Origin: Hydra vulgaris
Lineage: Eukaryota; Cnidaria; Hydrozoa; Anthoathecata; Hydridae
Direction: 5' to 3'
DNA length: 64,000 nucleotides
Assembly (NCBI RefSeq): GCF_038396675.1
Contig: NC_088920.1
Coordinates: 67,961,001 to 68,025,000, forward strand
The position numbers and the translations under genes are program-made. Below, one piece after another: positions 33,998 through 45,816 of the stretch; position 1 is the stretch's first letter; each line of letters starts with the position of its first letter. Under the pieces are notes generated by a model, which did not search any database, had not been told where the DNA came from, and saw only the letters and a program-made list of their open reading frames with translations.

Positions 33998-34410
33998 CCG
34001 ACTTATCCAGTGTTCGAGTTAACAGAATTCAACTGTATGTTTAGTTATTAAATATAGTATATATAGTATTAGTTCTAAGTTGTATGTGCTGATATTTATA
34101 TTTATTATGTAACAAATTTTTTTTTACATTTTTTAATGACTTATTTAATTTCTATGCTGCATCTAAATAGGTATCAACTCCGATGGAAGTTGTGGTTAAA
34201 GTCTTACTCACAAGCATCTTTAGTCATAGCTTTGGGTACTCATTGCAGTGTCGAACAATTATTTATTGTTACAGAGTGTCGAGCTATTCCTGTCAACAGA
34301 TGTATATCTTATGCAATGGACATATTAAACTTTATTTTATAATAACATGGAGTATGCGGAACAATGTAGCCACATATTGTAATTTTTGCAACATACTGTG
34401 TTAGGTTACC

Positions 34411-35208
34411 AAGACGAAATGCATCTATCAAGAGGAGCCAGTGACTTGTCCCTTTGCCTTAGACAAAAACTTAATCAATTTTAAATGCTGAAACAATTAT
34501 ATTTTAATTATTATTTTCTATATTGCATTGTTAAGCGTAAAGCGTAAGCGTTTGTATTAATTATAAATTTAAATATATTGACTGTCTGAAAATCAAATAT
34601 CGTTGTTACGTCTAAACCGAGTTCATTTATAATCACAATTTGGCATTTTACTGAAAATTTAATATCTTTAGGCCTAATAAATACTAATATCGAATTTACG
34701 AGATATATATATATATATATTTATTTATTTATATATATATATATAGAGGAAAGAGTGAAGAGAAGTGGAACACGGAAATTTTTATTAGGGTAATTGTAAT
34801 ATCTTTTTTATTTGATGTATAAACTGAACCAAACAAGTTTTTACGAATAAACCTATTATTCAATCCTCTTAGGTTTCCAGCCAATTATAACTAAGTATAT
34901 AAATTTTTGCTTTTAGAGAAACCGTGCCATTGAAGTAAAGTGGGACAAATAAATTTAAAACAACATTTTAACACAAATTATTAAATAGAAACTGAAAATA
35001 TCATAAAATCACCTAATCGACATAAAAATGTTCATGAGCTTTCCACCAATCGAAATAATTTTGAAAGTCATTTTTTTTGTGATAAAATAAAATGTATGCA
35101 AAATTCGGCTAATAAATACGGCTGCGTATTAACTTTTTTGAAAAAATATTAATTTGTTTTTTTGTTTTTATTTTAATATATATTATTCGATCAGCAAAGT
35201 ATCGAATA
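34411..35208. other. Unassigned stretch including a (TA)n at 34704-34744
   Basis: No gene is seen. After the microsatellite, GAGGAAAGAGTGAAGAGAAG then TGGAACACG (34746-34774) and AGTGGGACAAAT (34938) look like transposon words, but no partner end was found. Confidence 0.35.
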
Positions 35209-35402
35209 CAGGGCCGTAGGAACAAAAATAATATTAAGGTGGGGGGGGGGGGGAGGGCAGTACTACCCCGAAATAGTTTTAAGAACCTTATTTTTTAATT
35301 TTTTCAGTCAATTTCTTCAAAATTATTTATTCGAAAAACCATTGGGGGGGGGGGGGAGATGCCCCCGACTGTCCCCAATTCCTCCCGGTTGCAACGGGTC
35401 TG
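35209..35402. mobile_element. MITE, about 194 bp, copy 2
   Basis: The left end CAGGGCCGTAGGAAC and the reverse complement of the right end CAGACCCGTTGCAACC are imperfect inverted ends. The interior shares CAGTACTACCCCGAAATAG and the G-runs with 1362-1545 in opposite orientation. Confidence 0.6.
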
Positions 35403-35938
<536 letters not shown>

Positions 35939-36972
35939 TACTTTTTAAAATTGAAATTCTTGTACGATTTTAATAAATTCATATCGTAAATAAACAAATT
36001 TGTGTTAGTATTTAGATAAGTTTATTAACTATAATATGAGAACGGTAGATTTAGCTGATTGATTTTATTTGCGGTGTATTGCAATTTTAATGAAAAAAAA
36101 AACTGCCCATATTTTCTTTAACTCGCCTTCAATTTTTTTCTAGTATTTCTATCATCAGTACCTATCCTTTTTTTGCTACCAGTTGTGTCGTTAATGGGAA
36201 AAAACTTACCTTATGCACAGCTTATATTCATTGTTTCTAAATTCATAATTTTCAAGATTATTGCCGCTCTTTCATAAAAAATTCTTTTTTTTGGCTGCCA
36301 ACATCCTCGATAAACTTTACTTTTAGTCTATTATTCTAGAAGTTTTCCTAAAGGAAAGAGAGTCTTATTCTCGGCTTATTCAAACTGTATTTAAAAATTA
36401 AAGGGAAGGGATTTGCCTTACCTTATCCTGGCTTTGTTTCAATTGTATTAAAATAAGCAACTTTACAAGAAGCAATAGCACAAACTATTTAATCTTTGAG
36501 AGTTGTAAGTATTTATCTGCAAATTGCATAAAGTATATTTCCTGCAAATTAAGATCACAGTTCTCAATATTTCTAAACTTCTACAACTATTTATTCTAAC
36601 TTGCTCCATATCTTTTTTAAAAGCACAACAAGCATACTAAAGCGCAATTTTTAGTGTTCGATGCTGTTACAATTTCCGTTATGTAGTCACAATATCTTGA
36701 TTTAAAGAGTACACATTGCTAATGCAGTTTAAGGTTATTTAATTAACGTAAGTTTTTTAATCAGAGTAAAATTAAAAACACTCCTAATTGTTAACTAAGA
36801 AAACAAGTTTTGAGAAATACAACTTTTGTTGTAAAAACTAAGAAAAAAGTTTCTATTTTTAAAAATTTTGCTGAAAATAAAAAGATAAACAATAAAATAG
36901 TAGAGAATGTTGAAAGTTGTAATCTCAGATCATACTAGTGTATTTATATATATTTAATATATATTTATAAGG

Positions 36973-36975
<3 letters not shown>
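35939..36975. other. Unassigned AT-rich stretch
   Basis: No gene could be recognised. Frames near 36110-36330 give low-information hydrophobic text only. Confidence 0.35.

Positions 36976-37054
<79 letters not shown>
36976..37054. repeat. (TA)n microsatellite, target of the 37057-40004 element
   Basis: About 40 TA units ending in TTA at the element border. Confidence 0.9.
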
Positions 37055-37056
<2 letters not shown>

Positions 37057-37057
<1 letters not shown>

Positions 37058-40004
37058 GGTGGGTCAAATTATTTTTTTTTATGAAACATGAAAATAAAGT
37101 TGCATTTTGTTGTCTCTATTAATGATATGTAAAAGAAATGTAATAAAAATTTGATTTAGTTTTGCCAACTTTAACTTGAATTTTACTATATTAGGTCAAA
37201 ATGATGCTATTTTACAACAGTTGTATAATTGCAGGATAAAAGCATTAAGATTTAGGTTTTTTGATGATTCATGTTAATAATATTTTATTAATAGTATACA
37301 GAACTTTGCAAAAGTTTAGAGCACCTTACGAAATATAAGACAAAAAGCTATTAGTGTTGTTTGTTGACTTCCGATAACATGATCCTGTACTTTATTATAA
37401 GATATATACTTGTATATATTACATTTAAATTACGTTGTTTGTTTTTTTGTTTTAGTTTAATTAGTTAAAATTAAAAATAAAAATGGTTACTGTTAAAACA
37501 AGAAGTGAAACTGAACATGGTATACTTGGACAACCTAGACCATTCCAAACAAATCAACTGCCAACTTCTGCTGATGTTTTCAAAGCATATGACTATTTAT
37601 TAAAAAATAACAATTGCGCAAGTGTTACTGAAAGAGCAACAGTCATAGCTAATGAAATTAAAGCACTGTACAGCAAAGCAAGTATTCCTACCAGTACAAC
37701 AAAGTACATGAGCTTGGTAAATACTCTGATCGCAAGAAGTCCTCTGCAACATTTAAATCAAGTTTACAGATGTTAGACCAACTATTCGATATTTGTCTGT
37801 GTAAGTGTTTTAATAAAGGTGTTCGGGAAAGGTCAGCTTGTTCATGTCCACAGCCAAAAAAAATTCCAACACTTGAATGGGAGTTCTGGATAGATCAAAA
37901 AACGGTACGAAGATGGTAATAGGAAAAGTAGACAAAGAAGAAACAATAAGCTGCAGAAGAGAGAAAAAAGAGGAAGTAAAACATGCAATTTACCGATTAC
38001 AGATAAGAAAATGAAGTTTGATAAAGAAATTGATCCAAATAAAACATATTGCAGTGATAATGAACAGTCAAAGCCAGATGAAGAATTTTTGCCAATTGAG
38101 ATGTCAGATAGTAAAGTGATGTCAAGTTATGAAGTGATGTCAAGTGATAATGAGATGTCAAGTGATGAAGAGATGAAGGTTTACAACACTAAACAATATC
38201 CTGAGTTGTGTAAGGCCATGGATAGGTGTAAAATCATTAACAGGGATGCTTGCCTAATAGCAAATGCTGTACTAAAAGATTTAGATCTTATAACACCAGA
38301 GAATGCTATTCATCCAGCAAAACTTCGTCGTCAGAGAAATATGTGGAGGAAAAAAGAAGTTAAGAAGCATGCTGCTAAAGTCCAAAAAATACTTTGCATT
38401 GGATTTGATGGAAAGCAGGATATCACTTCCGTTAAAACAAGTGGTGTCCAACGAAATTTCAAAGAAGAACATTATGTGATAGTGTTATTTCCGCAAAACA
38501 AATATGTCAATCATGTCACGCCACAAAGTAGTAAAGCTGTTGATATTGCACAAGAGATATTATTGATCATCAACAACATCAAATCATCAGACACTTTAGC
38601 AGCAGTTGTTTGCGATGGTTCTGTGAATAACACAGGTCAACATAATGGAGTAATCAGAAAATTAGAAGAAGGTCTTGGGAGAACATTGCAATGGTTGGTC
38701 TGCTAGTTACATGCAAATGAACTACCTTTTAGAAAATATTTCTCTGTTGTGGATGGTGGACGTTCAACAGGTCCAGCTACTTCAACAGGTAAAATAGACA
38801 TTGCACTTGATTTTGATCCAAAAGATTTAGATATTGTGAATTTTAAACATATACCTGGTAAAGTTAAGGATGTAAGTGTTGATGTCAAGAAAGATTTAAG
38901 CTCTGATCAGATATACCTTCTAAAAGCTTGCTTAGCTGTTCAGCAGGGATACACTGCTTGTGATCAAATATTGTTCCTCCAGACTGCTATGCCAGGAAAT
39001 CTGAACCATGCAAGGTGGCTAACAAAGGCCAATCGTATTTTACGTTTGTATATGTCTAATGAAAATCCTTCAAAACCATTGCAAAGAATTACAAGATTCA
39101 TCGTAAATGTTTATGCGCCATCGTGGTTCAACATAAAGCGTCATTCTTCCTGCCTTGACGGAGCAAGAAACTTCTTTTATCTTATGAAGCAGTGCTATGA
39201 ACTAGGGAAAGAAGGGTGGAAAATTCTTAAACCAGTGTTGCAAAACAACTGCTATTTTGCTCATCCTGAGAACATTCTTATTGGAGGAGTTACAGATGAA
39301 AATGTATCAATTCGTCAGTTTTCGTGTGACAAAATAATTGACGCACAAGCTACATCACAAAGTAGCAAGATACGTGTCTTTGATAAATCAAGCATCAAGC
39401 TTGATCCAGAAGCTTCATCATTCATAAAAATGATTGACTGATCTGTTGCTATTGCAACACCACCACCGCTTTTATCAACTGTTTCTAATGATGATCTTGA
39501 ACATTTCCAGTTCCACGTTGATGTCTTGAGTGGTATTCCATGCCATTCTCAGACAGTTGAACGTACTATGAAAGACATCTCAGCAACAACTATGAAAGTT
39601 TTCGGGCACAAATCACGACATGGATTGATTTTGCAGTGTCGTAAATCTCGAGCAGAATTACCGAAAATTGACTCTAAATCTGATTTCTTGAGCCATAACA
39701 AATAGCAAATAACTGAAACAAATTGCTGCTATGTGTTGCCTACTACACTCTGACTATTTCTCCTTTAACAACTACTTGCATTTTTAAATTTAATGTAACA
39801 AGATGTCGAGTAATGGAATAAAGCATTAAACCACGTGTATTTACATTATACGATTATACAGTAATTTTAATTCCCAAAGTTGCGGATCCAAGACACGCTT
39901 CAATTTTATTTCAAAAGGAGTTTTTTTCATAAGTAGACTGTAATGCAACATTTTAGTAATGTTTCACAGCCCTAACTTAACATTTACATCATAATGACCC
40001 ACCC
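37057..40004 (+). mobile_element. Complete TA-flanked transposon with GGGTGGGTCA ends
   Basis: The left end is GGGTGGGTCAAATTATT; the reverse complement of the right end is GGGTGGGTCATTATGATG. TA at 37055-37056 and 40005-40006 is the duplication, in a long TA microsatellite that continues on both sides. The 2948-bp interior contains one plus-strand transposase gene (37483-39704). TA duplication alone would suggest Tc1/mariner or another TA-targeting superfamily, but the protein is not Tc1-like; I cannot assign the superfamily. Confidence 0.85.
37483..39704 (+). pseudogene. Transposase of the GGGTGGGTCA element, three broken frames
   Basis: Starts MVTVKTRSETEHGILGQPRP. A frameshift near 37715 leads to KYSDRKKSSATFKSSLQMLD and LFDICLCKCFNKGVRERSAC. 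Stops and rearranged frame lie at about 37900-38010. Then 38011-38703 has an acidic SSDEEM repeat region, ILCIGFDGKQDIT (possible first Asp) and VVCDGSVNNTGQHNGVIRKL (possible second Asp), ending EGLGRTLQWLVC, stop. Read-through of that stop (38704) gives LHANELPFRKYFSVVDGGRS and PATSTGKIDIALDFDPKDLD. A further stop at 39439 is followed by HSQTVERTMKDISATTMKVF (possible Glu) and GHKSRHGLILQCRKSRAELP, ending 39704. Similar proteins with the VNTG, LHANELP and SR-x-x-LP blocks occur in insect and cnidarian genomes (recalled). Only about three lesions separate it from a continuous gene of roughly 700 codons. The DDE assignment is inference. Confidence 0.7.
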
Positions 40005-40395
<391 letters not shown>

Positions 40396-40399
40396 CGTA

Positions 40400-40496
40400 G
40401 GGTTGCCAGACGTCCAGCTTTTACGGAGATTACAGTGTCAAACCGGTAAAAATAAATTTTTTTACTGTGTTCTTCGTAAAACCCGTCTGGCAACCC
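40400..40496. mobile_element. 97-bp MITE with GGGTTGCCAGACG ends
   Basis: GGGTTGCCAGACG at 40400-40412 is exactly complementary to CGTCTGGCAACCC at 40484-40496. The left flank is TA; the right flank is AA. The sequence between has partial pairing (TTTTACGGAG/CTTCGTAAAA). Confidence 0.7.
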
Positions 40497-41468
40497 AATA
40501 TATACGCGTATATATTTAAATCTGTTTAAACAAAAATAAATAAGCAACAAAATTTTAGAGTGGCAGAAAATAAATTTAATATATCTATAAATAAGTTGGA
40601 ATTAAAGTAGACTCTTATCTTTTGCATGGCACCTTTAAGACTTAGCATTGATATTAGGCTGATCGAACGACATTTTAACTAAAATTGTTATATTAATCAT
40701 GAAACTTTACTAAACATATGTCATGTTATTTTTCTCTCTTATCTCAGATATGTTTGTCTTATCTCAGACAAGTTTGGGGACAATTTTAGCAGCTCACTGT
40801 TTTAAGAGAAGCTCATCTCCAGAATAAAAGAGTAACTTCAGAATAAAATCCTAAAATTAAATTATTTCTAATATACTAAATCGCATTCTGTAATAAAAAC
40901 TGTAAAACTATAAACTGTAGCATTCTTTATTTTTTATTTAAGTTCTTTAAATTGTGTTATCTTATTCAGCTATCATATTTGTTTGGAACCAAAATCATAA
41001 TAACCTACTCTTACATTAATCAACTTTTTTTAATTATGGTAAAAAAGGTAATTATATTCTACGATCTGCTCACAACTAAGTCTGTATCTAAATATTGAAC
41101 TTTTCATGATGACTACGAAACCATACAACATAAAAGCATACAAACATGGAACAATCTACCCCACTAAATTTCCAATTAAAATCTCTTAAATCATTCTCAT
41201 AATTTAAAACTGCTTTCTTTAACTATTTTTCAGAAAAATATTGTTTATAAATTTTATACCAAATCTAATACTATTTATCCAATAATTTTCTCTTCTCTGT
41301 AGTGTTATAATTAAAATTTCTTTTATTAAATTTTAATCTTACTTAAACTGAAATACTTTTACTACTATTCTCTTCTTCATTATTATTGTTATTACGATAT
41401 TTTTATCATAATTAATATTATTATTCTTACTGATATATTATTGTTAAATTATTATTATTGTTGTTATA
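40497..41468. other. Unassigned AT-rich stretch
   Basis: No gene is seen. Short broken frames at about 41040-41230 (e.g. a KHTNMEQSTP-like text) could be the last traces of a LINE C-terminus. Confidence 0.35.
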
Positions 41469-41470
41469 TA

Positions 41471-42730
41471 ACGTCTGTTCACAAAAAATCCGGAATGAAA
41501 AATTGTTCTTAATTGAATACAAAATTAATCGATTTTTGACAAAAAATTTTTAACTAAAATGAGTGACTGGACATTGTTAACTATTTTATAACCGAAAGTG
41601 GTCCTAAATCAGCGGCTTTTCGAACTTTAGTTTTGACTGAATCCATTAGGTTGAAAAAGTAGTCTGGATCAAACTCTTTCAACTTTAATCGAATTCTATT
41701 CTTAAGGTGGTCAAGATTTTTCGCAGTAAATCCATTTCCATAAACTTTTGCTTTTAAATGTGCCCAAAAATTTTCAATTGGCCTTAACTGCGGTACATTT
41801 GGGGGGCTATCTTTAGCGTCGACAAAGTTAATACCTAAAGTGTTGTAAGTTTCTAATGTGTGTTTTGCATAATGACATCTCGCTCCGTCAAGCCAAAATA
41901 AAATTTTCATGTTTTGATGCTTGGAATTTATAAATGGAAGAAGTCTTTTTGTAATACATTCTTTAGAATAAGTTTTTGCATCCAGTGCACAGTTTTTTAC
42001 AGCAAAATAAGGCGATGAATGACAAAAACGACTGATTGCAATCCAAACGAGAACTTTCTCGTCAAACTTTTTTTTGAAGTGAACAATTTGCACCATTTAC
42101 ACAGAAATAAGATTCATCGTCCATGATGATTTCAAACTCATTTGATGGCTTGAAAAAAGTTTTTGAAAGTTTTAATAAGTTTTTCTTTTGTTTAATTTCT
42201 TGCTTTTCTGTTGTTTTTGGTGCATTTTTTCTTTTGGTATACTTGAGTCCATGCATACTTAATAATCTATTTACGTATGAAACGCTTATCTTATATTTTA
42301 GTGCCAATTTTCTTTGCGAAATCCCGATTCTCTCTTCTGCTCTTGCAATTATGGACTCTCTCTTTTCTGGTGTAATTTTAAAAGGTTTTTTGCCGCAACC
42401 GATTTTTCTATTCATTGGCAAATTATTTTCAGACCTTTTAATTATGTCATAAATTGTAGATTTAGCGATTCCCATTTTCTTAAAATGATCCACTGTAAAT
42501 TTCTTTCCACTGTTTATGTTTTGTTTATAAAAATTTCCAATCACATTTCTAACATCGTTCTCTTTTAGATGCTCCATGTTTATTTGAATTAATTATTTAA
42601 ACTCAATTTTGCCACAAAATGAAACTGTTGTTGTTGACCGATTAAATTTAAAAATTTCGAATCGAAAATTTGAAACTTAGAACAATTTGTGTACATTTGA
42701 AATCAGTCCGGATTTTTTGTGAACAGACGT
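41471..42730 (-). mobile_element. Nearly intact Tc1/mariner element, DD37E type
   Basis: The ends are ACGTCTGTTCACAAAAAATC then CGGA and its exact reverse complement, flanked by TA at 41469-41470 and 42731-42732. The length of 1260 bp and a single transposase gene on the minus strand are normal for Tc1/mariner. Perfect terminal repeats indicate a young insertion. Confidence 0.95.
41581..42577 (-). pseudogene. Tc1/mariner transposase, DD37E, one-base frameshift
   Basis: The N-terminal half starts at 42577 and carries two helix-turn-helix regions (KFTVDHFKKMGIAKSTIYDI; GISQRKLALKYKISVSYVNR). The first catalytic Asp is in EIIMDDESYF. The frame breaks in an eight-T run (A on the coding strand) at 42068-42075; one A fewer would fuse QKK to FDEKVLVWIAIS, the normal next block. 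The second Asp is in ILFWLDGARCHYAK and Glu in VPQLRPIENFWAHLK, with 37 residues between them, so DD37E. Total about 330 residues, full length. The break could be a true mutation or a homopolymer sequencing error. Confidence 0.92.
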
Positions 42731-42813
42731 TATCATCATATAATATAGTATATACGTTTTAAAATAAGTTTTATATACGTTTTAAAATCACTTCTATCAT
42801 TCCTACTCGTATC

Positions 42814-43086
42814 ATAATTCTTTGATGGGCGGACATAACAGTATATTTGCATTTTTAACCATTTAACGATTTATATGAGAAAATGTGTCTTGTGTATGCC
42901 GGCATCAATGGTATTAACAGTATAGTTACACCATTCGGTTCAAACAGAATAAAAGTAATAACCCATTTCTCAAAATATGACTTCTGTAGCAAAATAATTG
43001 GGTTCATAATAATGTTTTTTTGCTCTCCTGAAAAGTTACACTTTTGCATTTATACTCTTATGTCCGCCCATCAAAGAATTATTATA
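42814..43086. mobile_element. MITE with ATTCTTTGATGGGCGGACAT inverted ends
   Basis: ATTCTTTGATGGGCGGACAT then AACAGTAT at the left (about 42816) matches the reverse complement of the right end (ATTCTTTGATGGGCGGACAT then AAGAGTAT, ending about 43081) over about 28 bp. The flanks are TA-rich, so TA or TTA duplication is possible. There is no coding. Confidence 0.75.
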
Positions 43087-43677
43087 TACTTTTTTATTAT
43101 TAATGACTATTTTTAATTTTTATTGACTTTGACGGGTGTTTACTCCTGTTAGTACTTATTACAATTTATAAATATCTTTGATAAATATAATAAAAATTTG
43201 ATTTAATTTTGATTTGTGTAGGACTTTTTCAATTAATTTTTTAACATTATTTGGTTAAAGTTTCGGTTTTTTAATTTTGAAAAAAAATAATAAAAAATTT
43301 AGATTTATTAATTAAGTTTAAATTTAAAACTGAATTTTATTTATTAAATGTAAAATGAATTAAAATTAATTTTTTTTAAATAACTTTTTTCCTTTACTAA
43401 TATTCATTTTTAATAATATACTTATATTTAATAAACAAAACAAACATTACAAAAAAAGTTCTTTTTCTATTTATATATATACATATGTATATTTATGATA
43501 AAAAATTTTATCATCTATTTACAAATCATTAACTCGTTTTTTTTTACTCTAAGATTGTTAACTGATTGGCTGTGTGTGGTCCTAGAAACTTTTTTGCTTG
43601 CTCCTTTTTCTAAACTTGACTTATTTCACATTTATTTCTTCAAGAAGTATAAGCTATTAAAATATCTCAGTTTTTTA
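43087..43677. other. 3' flank of the SOX gene
   Basis: AT-rich. On the minus strand it should contain the SOX 3'UTR; several AATAAA words (TTTATT on the plus strand, e.g. near 43303 and 43338) are candidates for the polyadenylation signal but none can be singled out. Confidence 0.4.
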
Positions 43678-45018
43678 CTACATAGCTTTTATTTGATTAT
43701 TTGATTGCTCTATAGTTTTTCCTTCAATTTTAACGTTAGAATTAATTTTAACACCAGAATCGCTGTCATCGCTTGTCTCGTTTTTAGAAATTTCTCTTTC
43801 TGTCATAGAAAGCATTTGTATATGTTTTTTCTCTATCATATTTTGATGAGGGGTAGACTCATCAACGGAATAACTTTGAACCGTTGAATATCTTTTGGAT
43901 TTAGGAGATATCCTTTTACATTCAGAACAAAAACAATGTTTTGGATGATTTTCGTATGCTCTTATATCATGGTAGTTATGGTGATGATGATAGCTATGAG
44001 GAAGGTAACGGACAGCAGGAACAATGCAGCACTCTTCGCGACAAACTTCATTTTTGCTAGTATGAACCACGTGGTGAGGAGATCCTCTTCTATGAACCAT
44101 AACTGGAATTGGTACAACATATGATTTCCCGAGAAATTCAGGACTATAGTTTGTGTATTCATCATAGCCATTATAACCTTTGTCACTTTCCCAATGTTTT
44201 ATTTGTTCAGCTCTGGCTTTTGCACGCATTTTTTCACCTAGTAAATCATCAACACCTTTTCTCTTTTTTTCTGCACTTAATTTTTGGTGATATTTTGCAT
44301 CTCCATCTTCATAATCAGATTTTGGATCTGCAATATCTTCATCGTAACTATAGTAACGGGTTACTGGACTGCGACTTCTTGGGCGAATACCTGAGGATTC
44401 TCTTTGATTTTCACGTGAACGCGAATAATGTTCTCGAGAGTCATAAGGAGAGGGCGGGCTTCTGTGATAAATGCGCATCGGAGAACTTCTTCCATGATAA
44501 TGATCCAATGGACTGTGAGTATGAGAGACTTTTTCTGGACTATCAGTTCGGTAATACCGAGAATGAGGATAAACAACTGTAGTTACGCTTTCTGGACCCA
44601 CATGAGGGCGGTATTCAGGCGTCCTACGATGAAAGCCAGTATAAACTGGTACAGCTGTCGGTACAGATCTAGATTGAGTATAGTCTGCAAGCGGAATACT
44701 GCTAGGGCGCTTAGGTGCAATAGAAGGCAATTTTTCTTGATTTACTGAAGAGGCTTTTGGTTTACGTTTTGGACGGTATTTATAGTCTGGATATTCCGAC
44801 ATGTGTAAATCTCGAAGTCTTTTTGCCTCTTCGGCATATGGCGCTCGATCTTCTTCCGATAGCATTTTCCAAGAAGTACCTAACTGTTTTGAAATTTCGG
44901 AATTATGCATTTTGGGGTTTGCTTCGCTAATCCGTTTTCGCTCCATTCTAGACCACACCATAAACGAATTCATTGGCCGTTTAATATGTCCTTTTGGTTT
45001 ATCTAAATCAGATGCCAT
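43678..45018 (-). CDS. SOX-family HMG-box transcription factor, 446 residues, single coding exon
   Basis: The HMG box starts at about residue 12 ([20 protein letters not shown]) and ends with [13 protein letters not shown] near residue 88. It has the SOX signature RPMNx[18 protein letters not shown] and the C-terminal basic nuclear-localisation segment. Such boxes bind the minor groove at AACAAT-type sites and bend DNA. The box is close to SOX groups B and C; I do not fix the group. The remaining 350 residues are unlike known vertebrate SOX tails: rich in Ser, Tyr, Pro and His, with Y-R-S-P-type repeats (about 150-220), a YHHHHNYHD stretch, two Cys patches (CREECC; HCFCSEC) and an acidic DDSDS with VKIEG near the end. 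The ATG at 45018 follows a 40-bp leader and an apparent splice acceptor, so a 5'UTR exon lies upstream. Codons are intact throughout, unlike the surrounding mobile DNA. Confidence 0.95.
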   Translation of the reverse strand: MASDLDKPKGHIKRPMNSFMVWSRMERKRISEANPKMHNSEISKQLGTSWKMLSEEDRAPYAEEAKRLRDLHMSEYPDYKYRPKRKPKASSVNQEKLPSIAPKRPSSIPLADYTQSRSVPTAVPVYTGFHRRTPEYRPHVGPESVTTVVYPHSRYYRTDSPEKVSHTHSPLDHYHGRSSPMRIYHRSPPSPYDSREHYSRSRENQRESSGIRPRSRSPVTRYYSYDEDIADPKSDYEDGDAKYHQKLSAEKKRKGVDDLLGEKMRAKARAEQIKHWESDKGYNGYDEYTNYSPEFLGKSYVVPIPVMVHRRGSPHHVVHTSKNEVCREECCIVPAVRYLPHSYHHHHNYHDIRAYENHPKHCFCSECKRISPKSKRYSTVQSYSVDESTPHQNMIEKKHIQMLSMTEREISKNETSDDSDSGVKINSNVKIEGKTIEQSNNQIKAM

Positions 45019-45058
45019 TTTGACAAAATTGTTGTGAGTACAAATCTTCGTTGTTTTC
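45019..45058 (-). other. SOX 5'UTR part and splice acceptor
   Basis: On the minus strand TTATTTTTTTAG precedes GAAAACAACG at 45058, a good acceptor directly upstream of the start codon. The upstream non-coding exon was not located. Confidence 0.6.
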
Positions 45059-45725
<667 letters not shown>

Positions 45726-45776
45726 GTATATATACATGTGTATAAACATATATACACACACGTATATAAATATATG

Positions 45777-45816
45777 TCATTTTCTAAAAAATGTATATAC
45801 ATTTTTTAGAAAATGA
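45777..45816. repeat. Perfect 40-bp palindrome without spacer
   Basis: TCATTTTCTAAAAAATGTAT is followed directly by its exact reverse complement. Confidence 0.9.

Larger units (their letters stand above)
32136..34350 (+). pseudogene. SAM-gene-like (SAMD3-like family) exons, degenerate
   Basis: Exons with plausible splice sites: 32136-32223 (YPSTKTKSKLAKAIITAFPK), 32321-32492 (ENYYSPYTEYV, GHIEERLKIMRKHVG, RRKR), 32720-32895 (CSRRKWIVNCRPTFDDLLK), 33206-33359 (DFCCNFPESNDFLAH, stop, EQITPHVI), 33478-33593 (GIEMNFAFLLLCFIIK, SAAEVVEHFIQF), and 34171-34350 (QASLVIALGTHCSVEQLFIV, ECRAIPVN). This block order follows a multicopy family in fish and cnidarians often annotated as SAMD3-like (recalled), which begins with a SAM domain such as the exon at 22618. 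A TGA replaces the conserved Trp in the 33206 exon and the last exon needs frame changes. The function of the family is not known to me. Confidence 0.5.

Noticed and set aside
38011..38706. Host nuclear protein with acidic repeat
   Set aside because: The frame lies exactly inside a transposon with TA duplication and continues into transposase-like blocks, so it is the transposase.
43705..45037. Several plus-strand open frames opposite the SOX gene
   Set aside because: They are shadows of the SOX reading frame with low-information or His/Leu-biased text and no domain.
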